Shown: positions 39,666 to 49,794 of the stretch, piece by piece
How the letters are laid out: each line of letters begins with the position of its first letter
How positions within the stretch are numbered: the first letter of the stretch is position 1
Assembly: GCA_047967505.1 (NCBI GenBank)
Contig: CM106538.1
DNA: 64,000 nt
Direction: 5' to 3' (one strand)
From: Dipteris shenzhenensis
Taxonomy: Eukaryota > Polypodiophyta > Polypodiopsida > Gleicheniales
Made by a program: the position numbers and the translations under genes
The notes under the pieces: model-generated
Seen by the model: only the letters and a program-made list of their open reading frames with translations
Told to the model about the DNA's origin: nothing
Database searches by the model: none

Positions 39666-40110
39666 TTCTGCACTAGAAGGATCAAATACTGCAAGCATAG
39701 TTTTTTCCATACGTTACCATACGCATACGTCATACGAGTATGGAAGTATTATTGGAGTATGGTTTAACTCCTAGAGCTGAAACATACGTGACCCTAATTT
39801 TACCCAAAAACATTTAGAAAAATATACATTGTACACATTACATTGACATAGAGCTACAAAACTTTCAACTTTCAACTTGAAACTTGTATTAATATTAAAG
39901 TCATGAATCATGAAGTTCAAAGAGTCCACCCTCCAAAGACCAGAGTCATCTAGAATTTGGATTCGGATACATAGTGTCAATGATAGATCAATACTGCACC
40001 AAACATCATGGTAGGTAGTAGAAACCTGGAAGTAGTTACTACACCAAAACATCAAAGGCAAAACATCGAATAAGAAAATGCTGCCAGAGCCCAGAAATAA
40101 AGCTGAAAAT
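39666..40110. other. No gene recognised
   Basis: AT-rich. Clusters of CATACG/CGTATG lie at 39690-39760 (CCATACGCATACG). Function unknown. Confidence 0.4.
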
Positions 40111-40129
40111 TGAAATGGATCACAATTCA

Positions 40130-40330
40130 CAACCGATGAGGCTCAAGCCTCAAACTGCATCCTCATCCTCATTCTCTTTCTCATCCTCATCCTCATCCTC
40201 ATCATCATCTGCATCAGTGCCATCCTCCTCCTCCTCCTCATTCTCCTTAAGACCATCCTTGAGGCCAACCACAACCAACATCGACCAACAGCGTACGGAG
40301 TATGGATTAGCAGCGTACGGATTAGAATAG
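40130..40330 (-). pseudogene. Acidic Asp/Glu-rich C-terminal tail
   Basis: The minus strand reads GLKDGLKENEEEEEDGTDAD, DDEDEDEDEKENEDEDAV, then TGA. It could be the last exon of a captured host gene or a GAT/GAG repeat expansion; no splice site or upstream exon was found. Confidence 0.3.
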
Positions 40331-40447
40331 TGCTAAAAAATGTGTTTTTTAAGGTTTTGCCAGGCACAAAATCGATCCCCTTCCCCCCCACAAAAAACCC
40401 ACCACAACAACCCACCCACCCCACACCAAAACAAGACAAAACAAACC

Positions 40448-40530
40448 AAACACACACACACTTTTTTTTTGTGGGAAGAAATCTTTTATTTCTGTAGAAT
40501 AATTACATTCATAGTTACTTCAAAAAACGA
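40448..40530 (-). repeat. Retroposon 3' end with poly(A) and (GT)n, copy 1
   Basis: On the minus strand: ACAGAAATAAAAGATTTCTT, then A run, then GTGTGTGTG. Similar to the copy at 40762. Confidence 0.5.
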
Positions 40531-40722
40531 AGTAACTACTACTCAACTAAAGATCTCAGTATAAGCTGTATACACATCCTAATCAATCAAACGAGTCTGA
40601 AAACAATCATAGAATGATTGTTGCAGAGATCGTTTGAAAAAAAGAAGAAAATCCATCAAAGACAAATGCCAAGGAGAACTCGCCATAGGAAAAGCTGTTG
40701 TCGAAGAGGGACTTTGTAATGC

Positions 40723-40725
<3 letters not shown>

Positions 40726-40761
<36 letters not shown>

Positions 40762-40810
40762 CACTTTTTTTTTAGTGAAATCTTATATTTCTGTGTGGGA
40801 AACCTCAAAG
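40726..40810 (-). repeat. (AC)17 tract and retroposon 3' end, copy 2
   Basis: 40726-40760 is an AC microsatellite. Beside it, on the minus strand, ACAGAAATATAAGATTTCAC and an A run repeat the copy-1 pattern, so two 3' ends of one family lie 300 bases apart. Confidence 0.6.
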
Positions 40811-41287
40811 GAGGTGAAGAAAAAAATTTACAAGTACAGCGTCAGAGCAAAAGTCATGAGGCAGCCAAGTAAAAAGTTACATATCAAGCTGGAGGAGGAT
40901 CAAACACAACATCCTCCAGCTTCAAATTATTGCTCTGTAAAAACTGATGCAGTGATGAAACCACACTATCAATAAAAACCAGCTGTTTTTTGTCCTTGTG
41001 ATTCTTCTTGATATGGGCTGGTACCCAAAATTTCTAAATCACAGGGTCAAAAACTTGTTGTAACATGGGATGAAAAGATTCCAGAAAAAAAGGCACTTCT
41101 GTATCCCAAACAGAAGGAGACGTTAGCACAGGCATCAGAGGCAAAGGAGCTAGATCAACATCTGTAGTACCGACAAAAGAGCTACATCTGATAAAGCAGG
41201 ACTCAGCATCTCAGCTTTGAGATGCTTCACTTCGAGGATCAACCTGAGAAAGAGCATGTGCAGCATCCTGTATGATCCCCTCTGCAA
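40811..41287. other. No gene recognised
   Basis: Short frames only; may be the body of the minus-strand retroposon whose tail is at 40762-40810. Confidence 0.35.
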
Positions 41288-41910
41288 GGGACACAGATTT
41301 TCAGTCACTTTGCCTGCTCCCCATTCTTTATGACATGGGGCTCAGTGGCTTGGCTTTCTGTTACAGGGCCTCAGGGTATTCTATGAGAGACTTGACTCCT
41401 CTCGGGCCATTTTGGTTCGACCTCATCAGATTGAGTCCTGTTCGTCCGGATGTGGTACCACACCTTCCTTTTACAGATGTACATGTCTCGGTGGATACTT
41501 CTTGGGAGATTTTAGCGAGCATAGCATCCTAGCATATCTGGAGGGCCAGATGTACAGATGCTATGGAGGGTACTTAGGTTCATCCCTCCCACACTTTGGC
41601 TAGTATCTGGACAGACACCGTACATACTTTGATGGCCATATGGATGAGGATACAGGGAGACTCCCGTGCAGCCTTAGCTAGGAGGGCTTCTTTCTTCAGG
41701 GAATGGAAGGACTCTCCTTTCTTCTTTGAGACTCCTACAGGGTTGAGGTGGCACTTTCAGCCTCAGCCTTGGTTGTTTTCCACCTCACTTTGAGGGGGCT
41801 TTATTTATCCTCATGATTTCATGATGTTGTATTTTCGCTGAGAGCTTGCTCTAGCGAGTTTCTTTCTTACTTAATAGAAGTCTCTTTTTTGAAAAATAAA
41901 TAAATAAATA
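41288..41910 (+). pseudogene. LINE-J, LINE 3' end of the LINE-C subfamily
   Basis: Starts inside TTTTCAGTCACTTTGCC, parallel to LINE-C 10498. Frames encode IESCSSGCGTTPSF and, at 41596-41793, MASIWTDTVHTLMAIWMRIQ, ARRASFFREWKDSPFFFETP, TGLRWHFQPQP: the ORF2 C terminus. The 3' UTR ends TTAATAGAAGTCTCTTTTTT and a tail of AAAT units. Probably a 5'-truncated insertion. Confidence 0.85.
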
Positions 41911-42462
41911 GAGAAGTCACGTCACTTCCAATATTCTATTGGGATTTTATTTCCGTCCACCAACCAATATTCTATTGGGTTTTATTTACCTTATTCATCC
42001 ATGTCACTAGGCCCAAGGGCTCCCTTATAGGGCCCTTTTTAAGCCCAATTTTTTTGTAATGGTAGATAACAATTCTTGTGCATATCACATACAGCCATTT
42101 GCTTGATTCTTCCACGCTTGATGCCAATCTGCTTGCTGACTCATAGGTCAATGCAATGCATGTACCATTTCTACATGGGAGCTAACGGGGCGTCAACCTT
42201 GAGAAGGGGGCGTCGTCATGCGACGCTCAGGGAGGGTAACTTGGTAGTGATTGTAATTAAGTTTTACCGTGGATAGATTGTAACTTTGTTATTGGGAATT
42301 TTTCTATGTCAGTTTTCATCACTTTATTTCTCATTTTGATTGAATTACATGAGGAATGCTAACTTGAAATCGAAGTCTTAAAAAGTACAGCCAAGTATTT
42401 CGATGTTTTTTAAAGCTAGGATTGGCGGAATATGGAAGAAAGTATGGGTTGCTATGCATAGC
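41911..42462. other. Intronic DNA, nothing recognised
   Basis: No frame or motif identified. Confidence 0.5.
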
Positions 42463-42950
42463 TATGTTCCAAGTCATTGTAGGGGAGACGGGAAAATAAA
42501 GTTCACAGGAGGGTATAGCCTTTCAATGATGCTAAAACTATCACCGATGCACCATCATGTCCCAAGACTCAGATCCTAGGAGAAGGAAAAATAAAGCTCT
42601 TTAGAATATATCAACGGACCGTGAAGTCTTTCAATTACGCTAAAAGCATCATCCATCATGCATGGATATCTTCTAAGCCACAGATTGCGGGGAGAAAGGA
42701 AATAGAAAATAGATCACCAGGAGTGTAAGCCCTTTTAATTATGCTAAAATCTGTGCACTATTTCCTGGTTGATATTCTGCACAAATTAAGAATTGACTGG
42801 CTTGCAAAATTATATTCCAAGTCACAGAAGTGGGGAGGAACGGAAAAAGCAAGTTCTTTAATAATACATCATGAGGAGTATATATTGGCTTTAATTATGC
42901 TGGAAAATGTATACTATTTGTTTGTGATATTTTCCACAAATTTTGCTCTT
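42463..42950 (+). repeat. Four degenerate 100-145 bp tandem units before exon B
   Basis: Units start near 42463, 42562, 42672 and 42815 with TTCCAAGTCA-type sequence, then GGGGAGA..GGAAA and TTTAATTATGCTAAAA. The last unit contains the splice acceptor of exon B. Confidence 0.75.
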
Positions 42951-42952
42951 AG

Positions 42953-43051
42953 GTCACCTTGTTGAGGGCACCTAAGTTTTCGGACGAGATCTTTAGCTTC
43001 AATTTTGGTGGCTCAAGTGGCAACCTGGTTGCTGCTGGAAGCAAGGCCAAG
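42953..43051 (+). CDS. GTS1: WD40 protein (WDR89/GTS1-like), exon B
   Basis: 33 codons, phase 0 at both ends, acceptor TTTTGCTCTTAG and donor AAG|GTATAT. Reads VTLLRAPKFSDEIFSFNFGG then SSGNLVAAGSKAK: the inner strands of the next blade, with the EIFSF.GG and LVAAG features of WDR89-type proteins. It joins in frame to exon A (27.1 kb away) and exon C (152 bp away). Confidence 0.85.
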
Positions 43052-43203
43052 GTATATAATCCCTTCCCTTTGTTTGGTTTTGAACGAAAGGGCATCCCTA
43101 GGCGAGATGGAGTTGTAATTCTTTCCATTTATGCTGCATGGTCTGGTGGTAGAGTTGCTTTCAAATTTAAGATCTCACTTGGCATCAGTTTGGTTGTCTC
43201 TAG

Positions 43204-43278
43204 GTGCTGTGTTGGGATTGGAGAACAAGAAAAGAGGTGGCCTGTATGGAGGAATGTCATACAGAGGATGTCACTCAG
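43204..43278 (+). CDS. GTS1: WD40 protein (WDR89/GTS1-like), exon C
   Basis: 25 codons, phase 0 at both ends, acceptor GGTTGTCTCTAG and donor CAG|GTTTTA. Reads VLCWDWRTRKEVACMEECHT then EDVTQ. The WDWR and E-x-H-x-x-DVTQ pattern closes one blade and opens the next, as expected in WDR89/GTS1. The intron to exon B is only 43052-43203. Confidence 0.88.
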
Positions 43279-44499
43279 GTTTTATCACTGTACACAATTG
43301 CTGTTATATAAATGATGACTATTCCTGTTCAGGCAGTGTATGATCTCACAATACGAATACGATAAGATTGCTTCTCTAAGTTTAACAAGGATGTTGTTGT
43401 GAAATAAATGATTCCCTTGTGCTGCCTTCTTTTACTGCAACTCTGTAAGCCCATAAAAATTGCACTATATGTTGTGTCTTTAGAGGATGAGTTTGGGTAT
43501 GTTCCTGGATTCATCTAGATATCTGCTGCTGATTTTGCTTTAGTTCAGCTAGCATTTCTTACTTCTGAATCTGGAGTTGATCAGCTGAGTCCTTTTGTTA
43601 GTGCCTCCATCCATTTCAGCGTCTGTTCAGGCCTGAAACAGTGATCTTTGGACAGTTCTAATCACTCCTTTCCAGAGGGAATTATACCAGTTTGTGGAAG
43701 CAATACTACCCCATCATAAGGTCACTCCTTGATTGAGACTAAGGATGAGATCATTGGATTTGAAGCAGAATTAAATTGTTGGCTGAATAAAGAGACTCCC
43801 TCGAAAGACTTCGAAGGATGGGCTATACCGTGCATTAGCAACACTTAGTTTAGACTCCAAGGATAATAATTTGCATTCAAGCTGTAAGTCCTGAGTTGGT
43901 AAATTTTCTCGGTTGGTGATGAGACTGCCACCATATTTTACATGTGTGGGTACGAGAAGAGGACGTTAAATGTGTCTTGCTATGTTTTGTCCACAAATGT
44001 TTTAAAAAAAAATATTTCACATGTGTTTATCCATGTATTTCAAATCTTTTCTTCCATGTTCATTGGAGACATCTAAGTAAAGGTTTTAAATACTTAAAAT
44101 TAAAAAAAAACTTAAATCTAAAATGTATTCTACTTGGAAAGTCTGTACTTTGTGTTTTATAATCTTGTTGAGTTTAAGGAGTTAATCATGCCATCTTCTA
44201 GATAGTTAACTAGTTTTGCAACTACTTGGGTTTCCTTGGATATTAATAGGTTAGCCATGGACTCAGCTGCTTGCATCACTTTGGTGATGACAGCAAAACA
44301 ATATGTAGTTGTTGAGAAATCCTTGGGGGTAAACCACTTGAAAATTAAGACTTTGGTGGTCACTAAGGTGATGTGCTTGTGTCAATTGAGTGACGAACTC
44401 ACTTGAAGTGCTTTGGCGTTTGGATTCACTTTATCGTGAACTAAATTGAGGGAAAATTTATCCTCAACTAAATCGAAAGGACTCGGGTGGGTTGATCAT
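43279..44499. other. WD40-gene intron DNA
   Basis: Start of the 6405-bp intron (43279-49683). No gene or clear element seen in this part. Confidence 0.55.
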
Positions 44500-44660
44500 A
44501 AAGAGCAGGAAATGCCAAGAAAAAGAAGTGCCTATGGCTGCCCAGTGCTCTTAAAGAATAGGAAATGCCAAGAAAAAAGAAGGCCCTATGGTTGCCTAGT
44601 GCTCTTAAAGAGCATGAAACGCCAAGAAAAAATGAATCTCCGTGCGGAAAGCAAGTGTTT
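44500..44660 (+). repeat. 53-54 bp tandem repeat, three units
   Basis: Units start AAAGAGCAGGAAATGCCAAG at 44500, AAAGAATAGGAAATGCC at 44553 and AAAGAGCATGAAACGCC at 44607. The third is diverged after its first half. Confidence 0.85.
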
Positions 44661-45124
44661 TAGATGCAGAAAGAGGGGCGTGTGGCTGCCTAGTGCCTTG
44701 GAAGGCTAGTCGGCCACAAGGAGCAGAGAATGCCACAAGACCGATCTAAGTCAATGATCGGAGTTACCAGATTCCAAGATCCACTTTAGGTGGAAGAGTT
44801 GGAGGAGACCCTCCAACAAGAACAAAATGTGTACCCCACAAGGAAGAAAAGCACCCAAAAGCAAGTTATCTGCGGGTAACTTGCCAAGTACCAGAACTAT
44901 TAGGCAATTGATGCCAAGACAGGAGGTATCCCCAAGTTTGACGCTGTATCAAGAAGCTTTTCAGTTGAGGACAACTGATTAGAAGCCAAGGGGATGTTAC
45001 CAATTGGTATTTCTCCCAAGAAATAAAGAGGATTTTTTATTGCATTGACAATGGTCAAGAAAGTTGACTTGGTTAACTAGAATAAGCTTTGTTTTACTTT
45101 TGCTTCGCATTAGTAAAAGAGAAC
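44661..45124. other. Intronic repeat-like DNA
   Basis: Purine-rich, no long frame; may be the 3' internal part of the element whose LTR follows at 45125. Confidence 0.35.
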
Positions 45125-45551
45125 TGTGGGGACACCCACAAGGGACTAGGATTAGTCCATGAACTAGGAATGCATGCATTTTGCACAAGGCTCAAAAAGT
45201 AAAGACAAGGGGCCGCCTCATTAAAAGGAGGGCCCACAAGATTGAAAGGCACCTAAAAGCTCCAAAGCACCAGATTTAGAAGGAAAAAGACTAAAAGCTT
45301 GGCGTTTTGTAAAAGTAGCTTTTAGAAAGCAGGCCCTAGCTTTTTGCTAGGCCTAGTCTATAAAAGAAAGGCCCTTGGCCTCCTAGATTCATTCAAGATT
45401 GTACTTAGACTTATGCTCTTTCATGAGCTAGTTGTACAAAGATTATTCTATTGCAATAAAGACCGGTCCAGCCCTTATTTTTGGGCCCTACTGTGGTGTC
45501 TTGTATTCTTTCTCTCTCTTAGACCCCTCTTTCTATTGCTGTGATTCACTT
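45125..45551 (+). repeat. Probable solo LTR
   Basis: TGTGGGGACACCCACA (inverted repeat) at 45125 resembles an LTR start. TATAAAAG lies at 45359-45366 and a GCAATAAAG polyadenylation-like signal at 45453. CT-rich sequence and ATTCA close it. The end is estimated; no partner LTR is in the window. Confidence 0.45.
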
Positions 45552-46035
45552 CTACTCCTCCCAGGCTGAGTTGCGATTCATTCCAGCAGCATATCTTCGA
45601 CTCTCTGACGCATACAAGTGCCCGGAAAGAGTGCAGCTGCAGCGATCCAGTTCCCAGCCGTTCTAGAAGATCATCTACCTGTTGCAATTAGGGTTTCCAG
45701 CCCTACTGGGTGCCCAGAGATGCTGCGAATTGACTCCAAAGCACCAGACCTGCTGCGAATTGATTCCAAGGAGCCTAGCACTGCCGCGATTTGGTCTAAG
45801 GGTGCCCAGGATCCTCTACAAGCTATTCTTGGGAGTAGAGCCATATTGCGATTTGTTCCAGAAAGCTGTTTTGTGTGTTGCAAACTGCTCGAAAGTGTTA
45901 TAATAGCAGTGATTTTATTGCTAAAGTATTTTCAAGTATCTTCAGGTTTGGTTAGTATAGACAAGCAAGGAATATCTGGAAAGGGATTACTAGGATTTCG
46001 ACTCTTCTTCTATTTTCTCGATTCGGCGACACCTT
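45552..46035 (+). other. Unidentified, possible element leader
   Basis: Repeated GCGAATTGA/GCGATTTG and GCTGC phrases; frames 45618-46037 are open but without known motif. Confidence 0.35.
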
Positions 46036-46424
46036 AGTTGAGTCGTGCTCTCTAGATGATGTACCAGCCTTACCATTCAGAGTGGTACATACTTCGGTGG
46101 ATTCCTCTTGAGAGCAACGGCTTGCATTTCAGTATGGCATATCCGGAGAGTCAGATGCAGAGAGGCCTTAGACCATTCCCAGCTCCACCCCTCTCATACC
46201 TTGGCTAGTATTTGGATAGATATTATACCTACCTTGATGTCCACTTGGATGAGAATACGAGGATCTTCAGCGGCCTCTACTAGGAGGGTTTCTTTCCTTA
46301 GGGAGTGGAGAGGCTCCCATTTCTTCTCAGAGTCCTGTACAGGGTTGCAGTGGCATTTTCAGCCTCAACCTTCTCGCGGGTTTTGTTTGATACCTAATAG
46401 AAGTCTTTTGCTTGAAAAAAAAAT
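46036..46424 (+). pseudogene. LINE-F, LINE 3' end of the LINE-C subfamily
   Basis: Matches LINE-J: TTGAGTCGTGCTCT..., encoding HTLASIWIDIIPTLMSTWMR, RVSFLREWRGSHFFSES, GLQWHFQPQP, followed by TAATAGAAGT at 46395-46404 and an A run. Strongly 5'-truncated. Confidence 0.8.
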
Positions 46425-46745
46425 GCCAGTATCTAGCAGCAGGGTGTTGCCTAGTGCTGCATAGTGGTGCTCCTGCTCTAGTGGACAGCCAACATGTGGC
46501 AATGTTTGCTCATTTGCACCTTTCTCTGATCCTACGGTGTACTACTCGCCTCCAACAATGGATGTTGACCTGCTTGCTACTCTACAGAACACCCTATACT
46601 GAGGAACAACAAATGGATCCCATTGACAAGGGCTTGTGCGGTTGATATAGGACTGGAGAGCTAGAAAACTGCCCGATCCAGTCTACAGGCTGGCTGACCA
46701 GCCTGCAGCTGACGTTGTCATCTTGCAGAAAAATGCTTGCAAGAT
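46425..46745. other. Intronic DNA, nothing recognised
   Basis: No frame or motif identified. Confidence 0.5.
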
Positions 46746-46749
46746 CACT

Positions 46750-47560
46750 GCACCTTGCTGTCATGTAGAAGCTTCACAGTAGGTGCCTGTTTGTTGCACC
46801 TTTCTGCCCTGCCCCAACCTGCAGAACACCTCCAAACGCAGCTAGCATGCTGCCTATGTGGCAGCCGTGAAAATGCTCTGAGTCCGGCCCCTTTGTAATG
46901 AGAAACCATCTCTATTGAGGGCCAGTAGGGGCAAGGGGTGCCACTGGAGCATGCTACCGAAGGGAGACACCACCTGAAGTATCCTTGGGCCTTTTCTTCT
47001 TCTTTGGGCAATCTCTAGCAAAGTGCCCAAAGAGTGCAAATTCACCCCTAGTCTTGTGGGACTGAAATCTAAACTTCCCGCTAAAAGAGAGAGTCATCTA
47101 GTCGCTGAAGCATAGTGTGTTCATCAGAGATATTAGGGTCAGCAACATTGGCCCTAACCCTTGGGACCTCATCAGAGCTGACCACCTCTACTGCAAAGGA
47201 AGGCAAACTAGGGAGAGGGGGAACCTCTGCGACCAAACCAAAGGAGACTCCAGTCAGCTCTGCAGGAAGGAAGGCAGACCAGGGGGAGAGGGAACCTTTG
47301 TGACCATACCAATGGTAAACCTGAGGAAGGTCCGGAAATTTGATGAATAAAGGTCTTTCTTCTTCATTGGGTCGAATCCTACTGAGAAGGGTGAGAGGGA
47401 CATCAACCTGGAGCTGAGTGCTAAAGGACTAGCCTAAAACAATATTATTGCGACTTCGGGGAATCAAAAAACCACCCAGAAGAAACCTCTTCCAAACAAA
47501 CAAATGTCTGAAAGATGTGGGAAGGGTACCAAGCATCCAGTCCCTAGCATGAGTCCTGGA
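46750..47560 (-). pseudogene. Gag/ORF1-like fragment with zinc-knuckle remnant
   Basis: The minus strand is open in long blocks: LGTLPTSFRHLFVWKRFLLG, RIRPNEEERPLFIKFPDLPQ, VEVVSSDEVPRVRANVADPN, then GHFARDCPKKKKRPKD near 47000. The last is the second half of a CCHC knuckle whose two first Cys are lost (FALFGHFARDC). It could be LINE ORF1 or an LTR-element Gag. Confidence 0.45.
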
Positions 47561-47847
47561 AGGGTGGGATCCATGGATGCATTCGAAGAGGGTAGTGGCG
47601 CTCTAAAGTTCCACGTGCTTTTGGAGCTGCTGCATTTTCGTCTTTTCCAAAATGTGTATGTTCTCATGGTCGGTGGAATTGGACAGGTTGAATGGGTTGA
47701 TGGGAGGCCGACTTGAAACCATAGTTGCTCAAAATGCCATTTTGGCACCCCAGTTAAGAAACGCTGAAATGGCACCATTCCAAAACGGCAAAATGCTGTT
47801 TCGGAAACCTGATTTTTCCCAAAAAACCCTGATAGGGTTTTTGGCCC

Positions 47848-48110
47848 CTACTCCAGCCTCTCCTACTCCTCTCCTACTCCTACTCCTAATCCTCTGCTAA
47901 TCCTACTCCTACCCCTACTCCTAATCCTCTGCTAATCCTACTCCTACTCCTCTTCCTCTTCTACTTCTCTCTTCTCCAGTCTCTGCTACTCTTCTACACT
48001 TCCTACTACTACTCTCCTACTATTGCTCTTCCTACCATTACTACTACTACTACTCTTCCTACATCTCCTCTCCTGCTCAAGCCTCTCCATCCTCCTACTT
48101 CTCTGGTTCA
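47848..48110. repeat. CTACTC-rich pyrimidine tract
   Basis: Irregular repeats of CTACTCCT and CTAATCCTCTGCTAATCCTA, about 260 bp, almost only C and T with single A. Confidence 0.85.
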
Positions 48111-49683
48111 TGTCGTGGTGTGCATGTGTTTGATTCCTAGGTGTCGCTTTTGATGAGTCAATTTGACTCCTTGGCATTGTTGGCACAAAGTTTAAAAAAA
48201 CCTTTGTCTCTCATCGCCAAGAGACCGAGACGGACTATACCCACAGAAAGCTGCCAGTAATGGGATATGTCGTAGCTCGGTGGCCTTCTATAGATGTTGC
48301 TTCATATGCGTGCGGTTTCAATTATCCGTGTTCCCAATGTGCCTATTAATCAGCACCAGGAGGGTCCCTAACTAGTGTGTATCATTTGACGGAGGTGTGA
48401 GACGATGTAGAAGTCGTAGGATAGATAGTATTTTGTGATTCCGTAGAGGAGGGAGGTGCTAATATCCATGGGGTCTTGAAGGGGATGACCTTTGAATTTC
48501 AATAAAGGAGATGGCAGTTATGAATCGATAAGAGTATTATCCGATGGAATCTTAGACACCCCCTTCTTTGTACATCCCTGTTTCGAGAGGAAGAGAGTGA
48601 TATCTCCTACACCATCATGAGGTCACATTGTACTTATGAGGATGATGTTGATGACACCACTGATCCTATATGACTATGTATCTTTAGCATTCAGCATGGG
48701 TGATGATGCTCGCTTAGTAGCTCCACCCTTCTGCTTGTTTGTACCAGGTTTTTTATCAATCTCATAGACCCATCGGTCTTTCGTAGACTTTAATAAACTT
48801 TCTTTCTTTCTTTCTCTCTCTCTCTCTCTCTCATTCTTTGACTCTCCCTCCTTCTCCTTATACTCTCCCTTCCTCCTCATAATCATCATTCATGAATGAT
48901 AGATCATTAAATGATAGATGTTGAAACATGCTGCATGAGTCATGACTTAATGCTAAATAGCATAATTTATCGCTTTAAGCACTATATTGATCATTGTATC
49001 ATGTATAAAAAAATATTTTTACACACAAATTGTATCATATTGCCGTTTCTTTGTTCTGCCGTTTCAGCTAGGGCTGGAAAATCCATTTCCCCAGTTTTTA
49101 CCGTTTCTGTTTCTGTTCACGACTATGCTTGGAACCTTTTATAAGTCCATCTAAAGACTGTCACTTGCAAATCACCGGGAGAGAGACGGTGTGGGTGTGT
49201 TTGTTATTGTGAATGTGTGAGTGTGCTGAGAGTGAATGCAAAGCTAAGAGCGTGAGTGTGATATTGAGTGTGAGGGGAGGAGAGCAGAGAGGGAATCAAG
49301 GGTTATGTTTCCTGCTGAAAATAATTGCAGATCACCTGATGAGAATGTTTGAAATCCACATTGTCTTTCCATTTGTATTTCCTTTTTTTATGGTATGTAT
49401 TATGCACACATTCCTTCATGTGCATGTGTGTACATTTCAGTATCTGTCGACTTGTGCCTACATGCTTTCGTGCTTTCATGGACATGCTTAATTGCAAATG
49501 CTGTTGCATATATGTTTCTTTTCTACATTTGGTATTCACAGGTACATATTTTATCTTGCTTTTGTGCAAAGGAAAGCTATAACAGAGTGACCAGCTTGTA
49601 TACTGGCTAATGTATGGAGATAGTTTGGATTGTTTGTTTGTTTTGCATTTCTGATGCAGATTGTATATATCATGTCATCATAG
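48111..49683. other. Rest of the intron before exon D
   Basis: No gene. 48798-48832 is a (TTTC)n(TC)n microsatellite. Short TG-rich stretches lie at 49190-49260. Confidence 0.5.
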
Positions 49684-49794
49684 GTCCGATTCCATCCTAC
49701 TAGGAGGGAGAGGCTAGTTTCGGCATCTGTGGATGGACTTATGTGTGTTTTTAATACACAGGGGGAAATCAATGATGATGAGGCCCTGGATGTT
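49684..49794 (+). CDS. GTS1: WD40 protein (WDR89/GTS1-like), exon D
   Basis: 37 codons, phase 0 at both ends, acceptor ATCATGTCATCATAG and donor GTT|GTAAGC. Reads VRFHPTRRERLVSASVDGLM then CVFNTQGEINDDEALDV. The SASVDGLMCVFN and G.INDD segments are strongly typical of WDR89/GTS1 and gave the surest identification. The following exon was not found in the remaining 14 kb, so the next intron is long or the gene is cut short. Confidence 0.9.

Larger units (their letters stand above)
15810..42952 (+). other. Giant WD40-gene intron, 27,143 bp
   Basis: GT at 15810-15811 and AG at 42951-42952. Exon A ends RNRQQ and exon B begins VTLLRAPKFSDEIFSF, which are adjacent in WDR89-type proteins, so no coding sequence is missing between. 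It contains LINE-A, complete Copia-2 and many fragments. Confidence 0.75.

Noticed and set aside
42959-43315. 118-aa continuous ORF over exon B
   Set aside because: Only the first 31 codons are WD40-like; sequence after the GT at 43052 is intron, and exon C lies in another frame after a clear acceptor.
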